Origin: Hydrogenophilales bacterium | Lineage (GTDB): Bacteria > Pseudomonadota > Gammaproteobacteria > Burkholderiales > Thiobacillaceae | DNA length: 64,000 bases | Assembly: GCA_016719465.1 (NCBI GenBank) | Contig: JADJYY010000007.1 | Location: forward strand, 88,906-152,905 | Reading direction: 5' to 3' | Shown here: positions 1-7,618 of the stretch, in pieces | How the letters are laid out: the number at the start of each line of letters is the position of its first letter | Numbering within the stretch: position 1 is the stretch's first letter | Position numbers and translations under genes: made by a program | The notes under the pieces: generated by a model | Database searches by the model: none | Told to the model about the DNA's origin: nothing | The model's input: only the letters and a program-made list of their open reading frames with translations

Positions 1-415
1 AGGGGGCGATTTGCCCGAACTTGCGCGCCCGGCTGGCCGAGGTGGTGGCGACCTGGATGGTCAGCCCGCCTTCCTTCAGGGAATAGACGCGCCATTCGGT
101 GTTTTCCCATTCGATGATGTGCAGGCCCTGGGCCTGGGGCGGCGGACCGATATCCTCGATGGAAGAAAACAACAGGCTGCCGTCCGCGGCCCATATCTGG
201 CTCACGAACTGGCCCCGGTCGTTGCGGACCTCGTCGTCGTTGTCGTATTCGACGCCATGACGCACCACGGAGTAGGCGATCTGCTCCAGGCCGTAATCGC
301 GGATGCGATTGAAGGCATCCCAGGCCAGCATGTAGGTGATCACGCTGACCAGGAGCCCGGTCAGCAACAGGGCGCTGATTTGCCAGAGGAGCAGGCGCCC
401 GCGAATGGAGTTCAT
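1..415 (-). CDS. sensor histidine kinase, N-terminal part (gene continues beyond the window)
   Basis: Only the first ~138 residues are present. The ATG at 415 overlaps the stop of the upstream response-regulator gene (ATGA), so the two are translationally coupled. The start reads M-N-S-I-R-G-R-L, followed by one hydrophobic membrane segment at about residues 8-30 and a periplasmic sensor region that runs off the window edge. This topology and the coupling to a QseB/PmrA-like regulator indicate a QseC-type membrane kinase that phosphorylates its neighbour. The dimerisation/phosphoacceptor and ATPase domains are outside the window, so kinase activity is inferred from context. The ligand is unknown. 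Confidence 0.85.
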   Translation of the reverse strand, partial: MNSIRGRLLLWQISALLLTGLLVSVITYMLAWDAFNRIRDYGLEQIAYSVVRHGVEYDNDDEVRNDRGQFVSQIWAADGSLLFSSIEDIGPPPQAQGLHIIEWENTEWRVYSLKEGGLTIQVATTSASRARKFGQIAP

Positions 416-1110
416 CGGGTTTCGGGTTTCGCCGGAGTCGGCGGCGCGGAAGCGGGGTCCACCAGTTTGTAGCCGACGCCGCGCACGTTGCGCACCCAGT
501 CGCTGCCCAGTTTGCGGCGCAGGTTGTGGAGATGCACCTCGATCGCGTTGCTGGCGACCTCCTCATCCCAGCCGTAGAGGCGCGCTTCCAGTTGCTCGCG
601 GGAAAGGACCGCGCCCGGCTTCTCGATCAGCGCCGCCAACAGGGAGAACTCCCGATGCGACAGGGACAGTGGCAGGCCATCCCGCGTGACCTCGCGGGTG
701 AGGGGATTCACGCGCAGGCCGCCCAGGCGCATTTCAGGCTGGACGCGGCCCAGTTTCCGGCGCTGGAGGGCATGCACCCGGGCGATCAATTCGTCCAGAT
801 CGAAGGGTTTGACCAGATAATCGTCGGCCCCCAGATTGAGGCCGGCGATGCGATCGGCCACGGTGTCGCGGGCGGTAATCACCAGCACCGGGATGTCGCG
901 ATCGCCACGGCGCAGTTCCTTCAACAGGGTGACGCCGTCCAGCACGGGAAGGCCGAGATCCAGCAGCAATATCCCGTAGTCGCCGTCATCGAGGGCGGCG
1001 CGGGCGGCGCCGCCGTCCCGCACCCAGTCCACGGCGAATCCGGCCAGCTTGAGGCCGCTCGTCACACTCGCGCCGATCATGGGGTCGTCCTCAGCCAACA
1101 GCAGCTTCAT
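412..1110 (-). CDS. OmpR-family response regulator, QseB/PmrA-like
   Basis: A 232-residue DNA-binding response regulator. The receiver domain (about residues 1-115) shows the acidic pair E-D-D near residue 8, the phosphoacceptor aspartate in LLLDLGLP (about D51), T in VITARD and K in LVKPFD. The C-terminal winged helix (about 125-220) ends in the signature SNAIEVHLHNLRRKLG and RGVGYKL of the QseB/PmrA/TctD subgroup. It overlaps the following histidine-kinase gene by 4 nt. A PmrA/QseB-type box lies at 1530-1546 upstream of the adjacent small secreted protein, making that gene a likely target. The C-terminal tail is short and Pro-rich. Confidence 0.93.
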   Translation of the reverse strand: MKLLLAEDDPMIGASVTSGLKLAGFAVDWVRDGGAARAALDDGDYGILLLDLGLPVLDGVTLLKELRRGDRDIPVLVITARDTVADRIAGLNLGADDYLVKPFDLDELIARVHALQRRKLGRVQPEMRLGGLRVNPLTREVTRDGLPLSLSHREFSLLAALIEKPGAVLSREQLEARLYGWDEEVASNAIEVHLHNLRRKLGSDWVRNVRGVGYKLVDPASAPPTPAKPETR

Positions 1111-1161
1111 GGGTGAATTATCAATGGATGTTCGCTACGGGGGCATGGGTTCCACCCAGAA

Positions 1162-1187
1162 AAAAAGCGGGGCGAACCCCGCTTTTT
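1162..1187 (-). terminator. intrinsic terminator after the Ala/Lys/Pro-rich protein gene
   Basis: Stem GCGGGG/CCCCGC with a CGAA tetraloop (1167-1182), flanked by an A-run on one side and a T-run on the other, so it can act in both directions. It lies just downstream of the minus-strand small gene and upstream of the regulator gene, and would separate their transcripts. Confidence 0.8.
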
Positions 1188-1207
1188 CGATTGGCGTGAA
1201 TTGCCGA

Positions 1208-1459
1208 TTACTTCTTGGCGGGCTCGGCGGGCTTGGCGGCTTCGGCGGGTTTTGCGGCCTCGGCGGGCTTGGCTTCCGCCTTCTTGGCCTTCTTGGCCTT
1301 CTTGGCGGGCTTGGCTTCTTCTTTCTTCATGTCAGCAGCGGGGGCGGCAGCGGCGGCGGGAGCGGCCTTGTCGGCGGGCTTGGCGGCGTCGGTGGCCTGG
1401 GCGGAACCGAAGGCGAACACGGAAGCGGCGGCGAGCAGAGCGATCAGAGTCTTGTTCAT
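1208..1459 (-). CDS. small secreted Ala/Lys/Pro-rich protein
   Basis: The predicted precursor is 83 residues from the ATG at 1459; an upstream in-frame ATG at 1471 is possible but would put extra residues before the signal peptide. Residues 1-22 form a classical signal peptide (MNKTLIALLAAASVF followed by AFGSAQA). The mature part is almost only Ala, Lys, Pro and Glu, with PAEAAKPAEAAKPAEPAKK at the end and a K-K-A-K-K-A-K-K-A core, so it is disordered and strongly basic. No enzyme domain is present. An upstream PmrA/QseB box and a downstream terminator suggest a monocistronic, signal-regulated gene. A role in envelope charge or polyanion binding is possible, but the function is unknown. Confidence 0.75.
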   Translation of the reverse strand: MNKTLIALLAAASVFAFGSAQATDAAKPADKAAPAAAAAPAADMKKEEAKPAKKAKKAKKAEAKPAEAAKPAEAAKPAEPAKK

Positions 1460-1529
1460 GGGTATCTCCAATTCAATGTGAGTGAAGCCATACGAAACCG
1501 TCTGGCAGGCGGCATTCTACGAATGGCGA

Positions 1530-1546
1530 CTTAAAGAAGACTTAAG
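1530..1546 (-). promoter_or_regulatory. PmrA/QseB-type direct-repeat box
   Basis: Read on the minus strand the site is CTTAAG-N5-TTTAAG, which fits the published PmrA/QseB consensus YTTAAG-N5-YTTAAG at every fixed position. It lies about 70 bp upstream of the start of the Ala/Lys/Pro-rich secreted protein gene (1459), a normal distance for an OmpR-class activator. The QseB/PmrA-like regulator encoded at 412-1110 is the natural candidate to bind it. Confidence 0.6.
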
Positions 1547-1570
1547 CATCCGGGTTATTGGTCGGGCGCG

Positions 1571-1601
1571 ATAAAAACAAACCCCCGGACGAACCGGGGG
1601 T
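1571..1601 (-). terminator. intrinsic terminator of the actP operon
   Basis: Stem CCCCCGG/CCGGGGG (1582-1600) with a 5-nt loop, followed on the minus strand by TTTGTTTTTA. It is about 50 bp past the symporter stop codon. Confidence 0.85.
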
Positions 1602-1650
1602 CTGAGTGCCCGCCGCTTGCGGCGGCGGACGGGGGGAGGCCGGTGGAGGC

Positions 1651-3688
1651 TCAGTGGGCGGTGGCGCCTTCCGCGTGGATGCCGGTGTTCTGGCGCACGT
1701 AGAGTTCGTCCCACATTTCCTCGGAGCGCTTGTCGCGGAACAGCAGGGAACCCAGGATCACCACCAGGAAGCCCAGGGGGATGGAGATCAGGCCCGGGTT
1801 CTTGAGCAGGAAGTAGGGCTTTTCCAGGCCCATCATGCTGGTGGTCTGGCCCTCGAACTTCTTCAGGTCGCCCTCGGCCTTGGCCTTGGCCTTCTCGGTG
1901 GCGGCGATGTCCTTCTTGACCGCCGCGATGTCCTTCTCGTCGCTCAGGGTCGCTAGCTTGGCGTTCAGCGTGGCCAGTTTCTCGGCCGCGCCGGGCTTGG
2001 CCGGCTTCTCGGTGGCGGCGGCCTTGGCCGGCGCGGAAGCGACGCAGCCTTCCATGGCGAACAGCTCGCACATGAAGCTGGAGGCCGCCTGGGCGGGCAC
2101 GGCTTCCTTGGCGGGCTGGGCGGGTTCACCGTTCAGCACCTTGTCGGCTTCCTTGAGCACGGCCTTGGGGTAGGTCATGTTGGGAGAGATCATCACCAGG
2201 GCGATGGCGGTGACCGCGCCCACCACCATGCCGGCGACGATGCCGTAGGTGTTGGCGCGCTTCCAGTACAGGGTCAGGAACACGGCGGGCAGGTTGGAGG
2301 AAGCGGCCACGGCGAAGGCCAGCGCCACCAGGTGGGCGACGTTCTGGCCCTCGGCGGCGATGCCGACGTAGATGGCCATGATGCCGACGATGACCGAGGA
2401 CACGCGGGCCGCGATCACCTGCTCCTGGGGGGAAGCATGGTCACCCTTGATGACGCCGACGTAGATGTCGTGGGCCATGGCGGAAGCCGCCGCCAGCACC
2501 AGGCCGGCCACCACCGCGACGATGGTGGCGAAGGCCACGGCCGCGACGAAGGCCAGGAACAGGTTGCCCAGCACGGAATCGGCGCCGCCACCGGCGAACT
2601 GCGCCAGCATCGGGGCCGCCATGTTGCCGCCCTTGTCCAGCGCGCTGATGGGACCGGCGCCGACGTTGATGGCCGCACCCATGCCCAGGAACAGGGTCAG
2701 GACGTAGAAACCGCCGATGATGCCCATGGCCCACAGCACGGATTGACGAGCGGCCTGGGCCGTCGGCACGGTGAAGAAGCGCATCAGGATGTGAGGCATG
2801 CCGGCCGTGCCCAGCACCAGGGCCATGCCCAGGGAGATCTGGTCGATGGGGTTCTTCAGGAACAGGCCCGGCTCCAGGAAGCGCTGGCCGAGTTCCTCCG
2901 GCGTCATGGAGGTGGCGGCATCACCCACCAGCTTGGCGACCTGGGCTTGCACCTTGGGATCGCTGATCACGGCGTTGAGGAAGCCGGGCAGGCTGAAGCC
3001 GTACTGGCCCCAGGTGATGATCACCAGCAGGATGGAAGCGGTCACCAGCAAGCACGGCCTTGATGATCTGCACCCAGGTGGTGGCCTTCATGCCGCCGAA
3101 CACCACGTAGGCCAGCATCAGGATGCCGACGCCGATCACGGAGACGTGGTAGTCGATGCCGATCAGGGTCTTGATCAGCACGCCGCCGCCGACCATCTGG
3201 GCGGTCAGGTAGAAGGTGGACACGGTGATGGTGGACAGGGCGGCCACGGTCTTGGAGGCCTTCGGGTTGTTGCGGAAGGCCAGGATGTCGCCCAGGGTGT
3301 ACTTGCCGATGTTGCGGCAGGGCTCGGCGATCACCAGCAGCACGGTGATGTAGGCCACCAGCCAGCCCACCGAGTACATGAAGCCGTCATAGCCGTACAG
3401 GGAGATGAGGCCGGCGATGCCGAGGAAGGACGCGGCGGACAAATAGTCGCCGGCGATGGCCCAGCCGTTCTGGATGCCGGTCACGGAACGGCCGGCGGCG
3501 TAGAACTCCGAGGTGGAGTGGGTCTGCCGGGCGGCCCAGTACGTCACGTACATGGTCACGGCGATGATGGCGCCGAACACGGCGAAGGTCATCCACTTGA
3601 ATTCGTCGGCCACCGCGCCCGCGCCGGCGAAGGCCAGGGAACTGCCGAGGGCGAGCGCAGCGGCGCCGCCAATCAGTTTCAGGTTCAT
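1651..3688 (-). CDS. actP: cation/acetate-type symporter ActP (sodium:solute symporter family), apparent frameshift
   Basis: Member of the sodium:solute symporter family close to ActP, which imports acetate and other short carboxylates. The start at 3688 has an AAGGA ribosome site and opens with a signal-like segment, then motifs typical of ActP: SEFYAAGR, AIAGDYLSAASFLGIAGL, AQMVGGG and FGGMKATTWVQIIKAVL. At about 3050 one extra base breaks the frame: GTGCTTGCTGGT where GTGCTGCTGGT would continue K-A-V-L-L-V-T. After it the remaining membrane segments follow normally to 1651. An extramembrane insert of roughly 100 residues near the C-terminus is rich in Ala, Lys and Pro, with a coiled-coil look. 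It follows a DUF485 partner gene, the usual yjcH-actP order. Confidence 0.88.
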
Positions 3689-3698
3689 GGTGTTGTCC

Positions 3699-4016
3699 TT
3701 ATTTGATGTTGTGGGCGTCGTTGATGATTTCCGCCGCCATCGCATCGAACTGCTTGTTGGCGCGCACGGCGTAAACGCCGGCGATGGTCCAGGCGACGAT
3801 GAACTCGGACAGGGCGAAGATGATGCCGACGTTGACCGGGCCCCAGACCTTGATCTTGTAGAGATCCTGGTAATAGGCCGCGCCGATGGGCAACAGGAAG
3901 TAATAGACCACCGAGATGATCATCAGGGACCACAGGAAGGTGAGTTTCTTCTTGTGCAGCGCCTGGAAGCGCGGGTCGGCATCGATGGCCGCCCAGTTCA
4001 TTTCTGTCTTGGACAT
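3699..4016 (-). CDS. yjcH: DUF485 membrane protein, ActP partner (YjcH-like)
   Basis: A 105-residue inner-membrane protein starting at 4016, chosen over an upstream alternative because GGAG lies a few bases before it. It has two membrane segments (about residues 30-50 and 65-85) with the DUF485 pattern FQALHKKKLTFLW, YYFLLPIGAAYY and VNVGIIFALSEF. In proteobacteria this family is encoded immediately before actP and is thought to assist or accompany the symporter. Here only 10 nt separate its stop from the actP start. The operon is divergent from an OmpR-class regulator gene. Confidence 0.88.
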   Translation of the reverse strand: MSKTEMNWAAIDADPRFQALHKKKLTFLWSLMIISVVYYFLLPIGAAYYQDLYKIKVWGPVNVGIIFALSEFIVAWTIAGVYAVRANKQFDAMAAEIINDAHNIK

Positions 4017-4088
4017 GGTGTGACTCCAAAGGGCAAGGGACAACGTCCGTCATGAGGCATGGACGGCGGGACATGCTACGGGTGGGCA

Positions 4089-4105
4089 CTTACATCGCCC
4101 TTACA
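4089..4105. promoter_or_regulatory. direct repeat CTTACA-N5-CTTACA, probable regulator site for the actP operon
   Basis: Two identical hexamers with an 11-bp period, the geometry bound by OmpR-class dimers. It lies 73 bp upstream of the yjcH start. The same motif with G in the last position recurs at 4292-4308 just before the neighbouring regulator gene. Confidence 0.5.
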
Positions 4106-4115
4106 AAGCGGAGAT

Positions 4116-4145
4116 GGAGGTGTGAAATATGGAGGTATGAAATTC
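4116..4145. repeat. imperfect 15-bp tandem duplication
   Basis: GGAGGTGTGAAATAT (4116-4130) is followed directly by GGAGGTATGAAATTC (4131-4145), 12 of 15 positions identical. It lies in the divergent region between yjcH and the regulator gene. It could be a second protein-binding site or a neutral duplication. Confidence 0.5.
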
Positions 4146-4183
4146 CTCCGCCCGGCGAGGGCGCGTATCCGGCGGCTGAAATG

Positions 4184-4212
4184 AAAACCCCCCGGACAAG
4201 CCGGGGGGTAGT
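4184..4212 (-). terminator. terminator-like hairpin with no obvious minus-strand gene
   Basis: Stem CCCCCCGG/CCGGGGGG (4188-4208) with a 5-nt loop; on the minus strand it is followed by a short T-run. It resembles the terminator at 1571-1601. No credible minus-strand gene ends here. It could shield the region from antisense transcription coming from the regulator promoter, or end a short RNA. Confidence 0.45.
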
Positions 4213-4291
4213 GCCCGTCGCCGAGGCAACGAGCGGGGGAGGATCGTTACAACCGAAGCGCGGTTGGGTTGGGGTATCCTAGTTGCCACGC

Positions 4292-4308
4292 CTTACGCCA
4301 TCCTTACG
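4292..4308. promoter_or_regulatory. direct repeat CTTACG-N5-CTTACG next to the regulator start codon
   Basis: Same hexamer and same 11-bp period as the site at 4089-4105. It ends 2 nt before the GTG start of the regulator gene. Suggests autoregulation, although being so close to the start codon it may act as a repressor site. Confidence 0.45.
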
Positions 4309-4310
4309 CC

Positions 4311-4974
4311 GTGCGAGTACTCATCGTCGAGGACGATCCCATCCTGCAGGACAGCCTGACCCGCGCCATGCGGGCCGCCGGCTATGCCACCGACGCCGCC
4401 ACCGATGGCGAGATGGCCCTGGGCCTGTTGCGCGGCGGCGGCTTCGACCTGGTCATCCTGGACCTGGGCCTGCCCCGGCTGGACGGCCTGCAGGTGCTGC
4501 GCCAGCACCGGAGCGGCGGCGGCATCACGCCGGTGCTCATCCTCACCGCCCGCGACGGCGTGGAGGACCGGGTGAAGGGCCTGGACCTGGGGGCCGACGA
4601 CTACCTCACCAAGCCCTTCAACCTGGCCGAACTGGAGGCCCGGGCCCGGGCCCTGCTGCGCCGGGGCCAGGGCGGCAGCCCCCACGTGGTGTGCGGGTCC
4701 CTGGATTACGACACCGTGGGGCGGCGCGCCAGCGTCGGCGATGAAGTCCTGGAGTTGTCCCAGCGGGGAGGTCTCCGTGCTGGAGGCCCTGCTGTTCCGC
4801 CTGGGGAAGGTGGTGAGCAAGGACCAGATGATCGAGACCCTGTGCGGTTACGGCGAGGAAGTCAGCGCCAACGCCATCGAGGTCTATGTGCACAGGCTGC
4901 GCAAGAAGCTGGAACCCGCCGGGGTCACCATCCGCACCCTGCGCGGGCTGGGCTATCTGATGGACAAGATGTGA
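4311..4974 (+). CDS. OmpR-family response regulator divergent from actP, apparent frameshift
   Basis: Receiver domain from the GTG at 4311 (VRVLIVEDDPILQ), with the phosphoacceptor aspartate in VILDLGLPRLDG, T in LTARDG and K in LTKPFN. The winged-helix end SANAIEVYVHRLRKKL and RTLRGLGYLMDK is in another frame. An extra G in the run at 4765-4768 (CAGCGGGGAGGTC for CAGCGGGAGGTC, Q-R-E-V) explains the break, and correcting it gives a normal ~220-residue QseB/TctD-type regulator. No kinase gene follows; moaE does. The best partner is the orphan kinase at 57070-58455, which would lie directly downstream if the intervening segment were inverted. Likely controls the divergent actP operon. Confidence 0.88.
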
Positions 4975-5022
4975 ACAAGAACGGATTTTTGCAAGCAGGG
5001 CCATGTTCTTCCCCCTCCTAAA

Positions 5023-5057
5023 CTCCCCCTCCCAGCCTCCCCCGCCGGCGGGGAGGG
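5023..5057. repeat. GC-rich REP-like palindromic repeat, copy 1
   Basis: C-rich arm, then CCCCCGCCGGCGGGG palindrome and a G-rich arm. A close match lies inside polA at 10386-10422. This copy sits between the regulator gene and moaE, within a putative inversion breakpoint. Confidence 0.6.
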
Positions 5058-5124
5058 ATGGGGTGGGGAGTGTGGTGTCGGACCTGTTGAAGACGGCTTG
5101 GCTTTCCAGAGAGGCAATAGAACC

Positions 5125-5577
5125 ATGAAGATCGCCGTGCAAAGCGAGAGCTTCGACCTGCAAACCGAGGTCGCCGCCCTCTACCGCGACAACCCCAAGG
5201 TGGGCGCCGTGGCCAGCTTCCTGGGCCTGGTGCGGGACATCAACGAGGGCCAGGGTGTCTCCGCCATGACCCTGGAGCACTACCCCGGCATGACCGAGAA
5301 ATCCCTCGCCGACATCGTCGAGCAGGCCCGCGCCCGCTGGGCGGTGATGGACGCCTGCGTCATCCACCGGGTCGGCGCCATGAAGCCCGGCGATCCCATC
5401 GTCCTGGTGGCCGTGGCCTCCGCCCATCGCGGCGACGCCTTCGCCGCCTGCGAATTCATCATGGATTTCCTCAAGACCCGGGCGCCGTTCTGGAAGAAGG
5501 AGGCCACCCCGGTGGGCGAGAAGTGGGTGGACGCGCGGGAGTCGGACGACCAGGCTGCGGCCCGCTGGAACCCGTGA
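5125..5577 (+). CDS. moaE: molybdopterin synthase catalytic subunit MoaE
   Basis: A 150-residue protein from the ATG at 5125 (purine-rich GAGAGG upstream). MoaE transfers sulfur from the MoaD C-terminal thiocarboxylate to cyclic pyranopterin monophosphate to make molybdopterin. Family features seen are GAVASFLGLVRDIN, the TLEHYPGM segment, VIHRVGAMKPGDPIVLVAVAS, H-R-G-D-A-F-A-A-C and the KKEATPVGEKWVD block with the conserved lysines. Its usual neighbour moaD is instead at 58526-58783 on the other strand, beside a histidine-kinase gene. moaA and mobB are also there. Confidence 0.95.
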   Translation: MKIAVQSESFDLQTEVAALYRDNPKVGAVASFLGLVRDINEGQGVSAMTLEHYPGMTEKSLADIVEQARARWAVMDACVIHRVGAMKPGDPIVLVAVASAHRGDAFAACEFIMDFLKTRAPFWKKEATPVGEKWVDARESDDQAAARWNP

Positions 5578-5595
5578 ACCCCGCTCAGTCCCTGG

Positions 5596-7080
5596 TCAGG
5601 CCTCGGCCTTCTTCGAGGCCGGCGTCGCCCGGGTCTGGGCCCACTGGCGCAATTCCTTGATCTGCTCGCCCATGGTGCGCGACAGGGGCACCATGCGGGC
5701 GGTGTTCCAGATGATGTCGTTCTGGCTGAAGGGGTGGTTTTCCGTGAAGGCCTTGATGCGCGCCGCCTTGACCGCCTGTTCGATCTCGGCGCCGCTCCAT
5801 TCCCGGGTGGCGGCGGTCAACAGGTTCAGGTTGAACACATCCGCGTCCAGGCCGAAGGCGGCGATGTGGATGCGGAAGATCATCTTGCGTTCCTCGTCGC
5901 TGGGCAGGTCCAGGAAGAACAACTGGTCGAAGCGGCCCTTGCGGATCACCTCGGCCGGCAGCTTTTCGATGCGGTTGGCGGTGGCCACCACGAAGACCGA
6001 ATCCGGCTTCTCCTGCATCCAGGTCAGGAAGCTGGAGAAGATGTTGGTGTTGCCGCCGGTGGCGCCCACGTCGTAGCCGAAGCTGTTCTCCATCTCGTCG
6101 ATCCACAGCACCATGGGGGCGATCTGCTCGGCGACCCGCAGGGCCCGGTCGAAGGCGTACTCGGGGGCGCCGTAGGCCCCGGACAGCACCAGGTTCATGT
6201 CCAGGCGCACCAGGGGCAGGTTCCAGGTGCCGGCGATGACCTTGGCCGCCATGCTCTTGCCGCAGCCGCTGACGCCCATGAACAGCACCCCCTTGGGCAG
6301 GGGCAGGCCCGATTCGATGGCCCGCCGGGAGAACAGGGGCTTGCGGCTGAGCACCCATTCCTTCAGGTTGTCCAGCCCGCCCAGGTGGGCGATGTCCACG
6401 GCGTGGCCGATGTACTTGAGGCAGCCCTCCTTCATGAGCACGGCGGACTTGGCCTCGATGATTTCCGGCAGGGCGTCGTCCAGCCGCAGCCGGCGATCCC
6501 GCGTCAGGCGGCGCAGCAGGTGTTCGATCTCGTACAGGCTCATGCCCCGCATGGCGGCGCCGCAGGTCGAAATCCATTCCTCGGTCTGGGGCGGGAGGCG
6601 CTGCGTCGCGATGGCGCGGTTGAGGAAATCGAAGATCTCCCGTTCCGTGGGCATGCCCATTTCGGCGGGGAAGACCTGTCCCTTCAGGGCCTCCGGCAGC
6701 ACGAGCTGGGGGTGGGACAGGAAGACATGCACATTCCGGTCCTTCAGGGTCTTGTCCAGATCCCGCAGGGCCCGAACCAGGTCCGGGTTGCCGTCGAAGC
6801 GGGCGGGCAGATCCTCCATCAGGAAGAACGCCTCGCGCTGGGCGCCGGCGACGTGGCGGACCGCCGCCAGGGGGTCGGTGATGGCCTCCGCCTCGCCATC
6901 GCCGGCGCGGAAGCCGGCGGTGCTGGTCCAGGTCACCAGCGGACGGTCGTCGCCGTAATGGCTGGCGCTGACTTCAGCCAGCATGCGCTCCAGCCTTTCC
7001 TCTTCCTGGCACAGCACGTAGAACAGGGTGTGGCCGGCGCTCAGGCCCTTGCGGATGCGTTGGATGGGGTCATGGGTCAT
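5596..7080 (-). CDS. AAA+ ATPase, Ycf46-like
   Basis: A 494-residue protein. The N-terminal ~240 residues resemble the regulatory part of Ycf46-type proteins. The AAA core follows, with Walker A GVSGCGKSMAAK (about residues 270-281), Walker B VLWIDEMEN, sensor 1 VVATAN and an arginine-finger-like KGRFDQLFFLDLP segment. The lid ends near residue 460. Ycf46-like ATPases occur in cyanobacteria and scattered proteobacteria; a role in carbon metabolism has been proposed in cyanobacteria, but the substrate here is unknown. It has no obvious operon partner: moaE converges on it and a 538-bp non-coding stretch is upstream. Confidence 0.8.
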   Translation of the reverse strand: MTHDPIQRIRKGLSAGHTLFYVLCQEEERLERMLAEVSASHYGDDRPLVTWTSTAGFRAGDGEAEAITDPLAAVRHVAGAQREAFFLMEDLPARFDGNPDLVRALRDLDKTLKDRNVHVFLSHPQLVLPEALKGQVFPAEMGMPTEREIFDFLNRAIATQRLPPQTEEWISTCGAAMRGMSLYEIEHLLRRLTRDRRLRLDDALPEIIEAKSAVLMKEGCLKYIGHAVDIAHLGGLDNLKEWVLSRKPLFSRRAIESGLPLPKGVLFMGVSGCGKSMAAKVIAGTWNLPLVRLDMNLVLSGAYGAPEYAFDRALRVAEQIAPMVLWIDEMENSFGYDVGATGGNTNIFSSFLTWMQEKPDSVFVVATANRIEKLPAEVIRKGRFDQLFFLDLPSDEERKMIFRIHIAAFGLDADVFNLNLLTAATREWSGAEIEQAVKAARIKAFTENHPFSQNDIIWNTARMVPLSRTMGEQIKELRQWAQTRATPASKKAEA

Positions 7081-7618
7081 GGCTGGAGGATGAGCGAATG
7101 CCGTGTTGGCTGGAAGTTGGAAGGACAGGCGTACATGCTACGCCAGGAAAGAGGCGGCCAATGGCATGGCGCGGACAACTGGCGGTGACCGCGCCACTCC
7201 CCGCCTTTCGCATGCGGCAATGGACCGGGACCCATTGATGACCAGAGGCCTCCCAATGCGCTCCGGTTTCGGTCCTGGTTCCGTATCCGCAGGGGATGGA
7301 GTGGGCTGGACAGACATAAAAATAATTAATAGATGTCGTTTCGATAACCTCCGCATCCAGCACCGGAAGTGTCACGGGGATGTGGCCCACTTCCCGATCG
7401 ACCACACTGGTCGGACACCGACAGCTTCTTAATAATCAATAATTTGGATCCGCAAGTCTGTTTAGCAGGGTGAAGGCGGCAAATTCTTTACCGTTTGCCC
7501 AATTCCATAATCTTCTATTGTGCCCATAAAAAATTAGTCAAATAATCGTCCCAGGCATCCTTACCAGGTTGCCCGATTGTCCAGCAATAAGACACGCATT
7601 TTTGAGGAGACGACTGAC
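7081..7618. other. 538-bp intergenic region, no gene found
   Basis: Divergent region between the AAA+ ATPase and the periplasmic rhodanese gene. The right half (about 7310-7560) is clearly more AT-rich than its surroundings, with tracts such as AAAATAATTAATAG and AATAATCAATAATTT. Open frames here lack ribosome sites and plausible composition. I see no tRNA or terminator. It presumably holds both promoters. Confidence 0.6.

Noticed and set aside
4101..4289. A 62-codon minus-strand frame ahead of the terminator-like hairpin at 4184-4212
   Set aside because: No ribosome site, and it overlaps the regulatory repeats; the composition is not protein-like.
7070..7405. A minus-strand gene in the 538-bp gap upstream of the AAA+ ATPase
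   Set aside because: The frame overlaps the ATPase start, has no ribosome site, and its sequence resembles no family.
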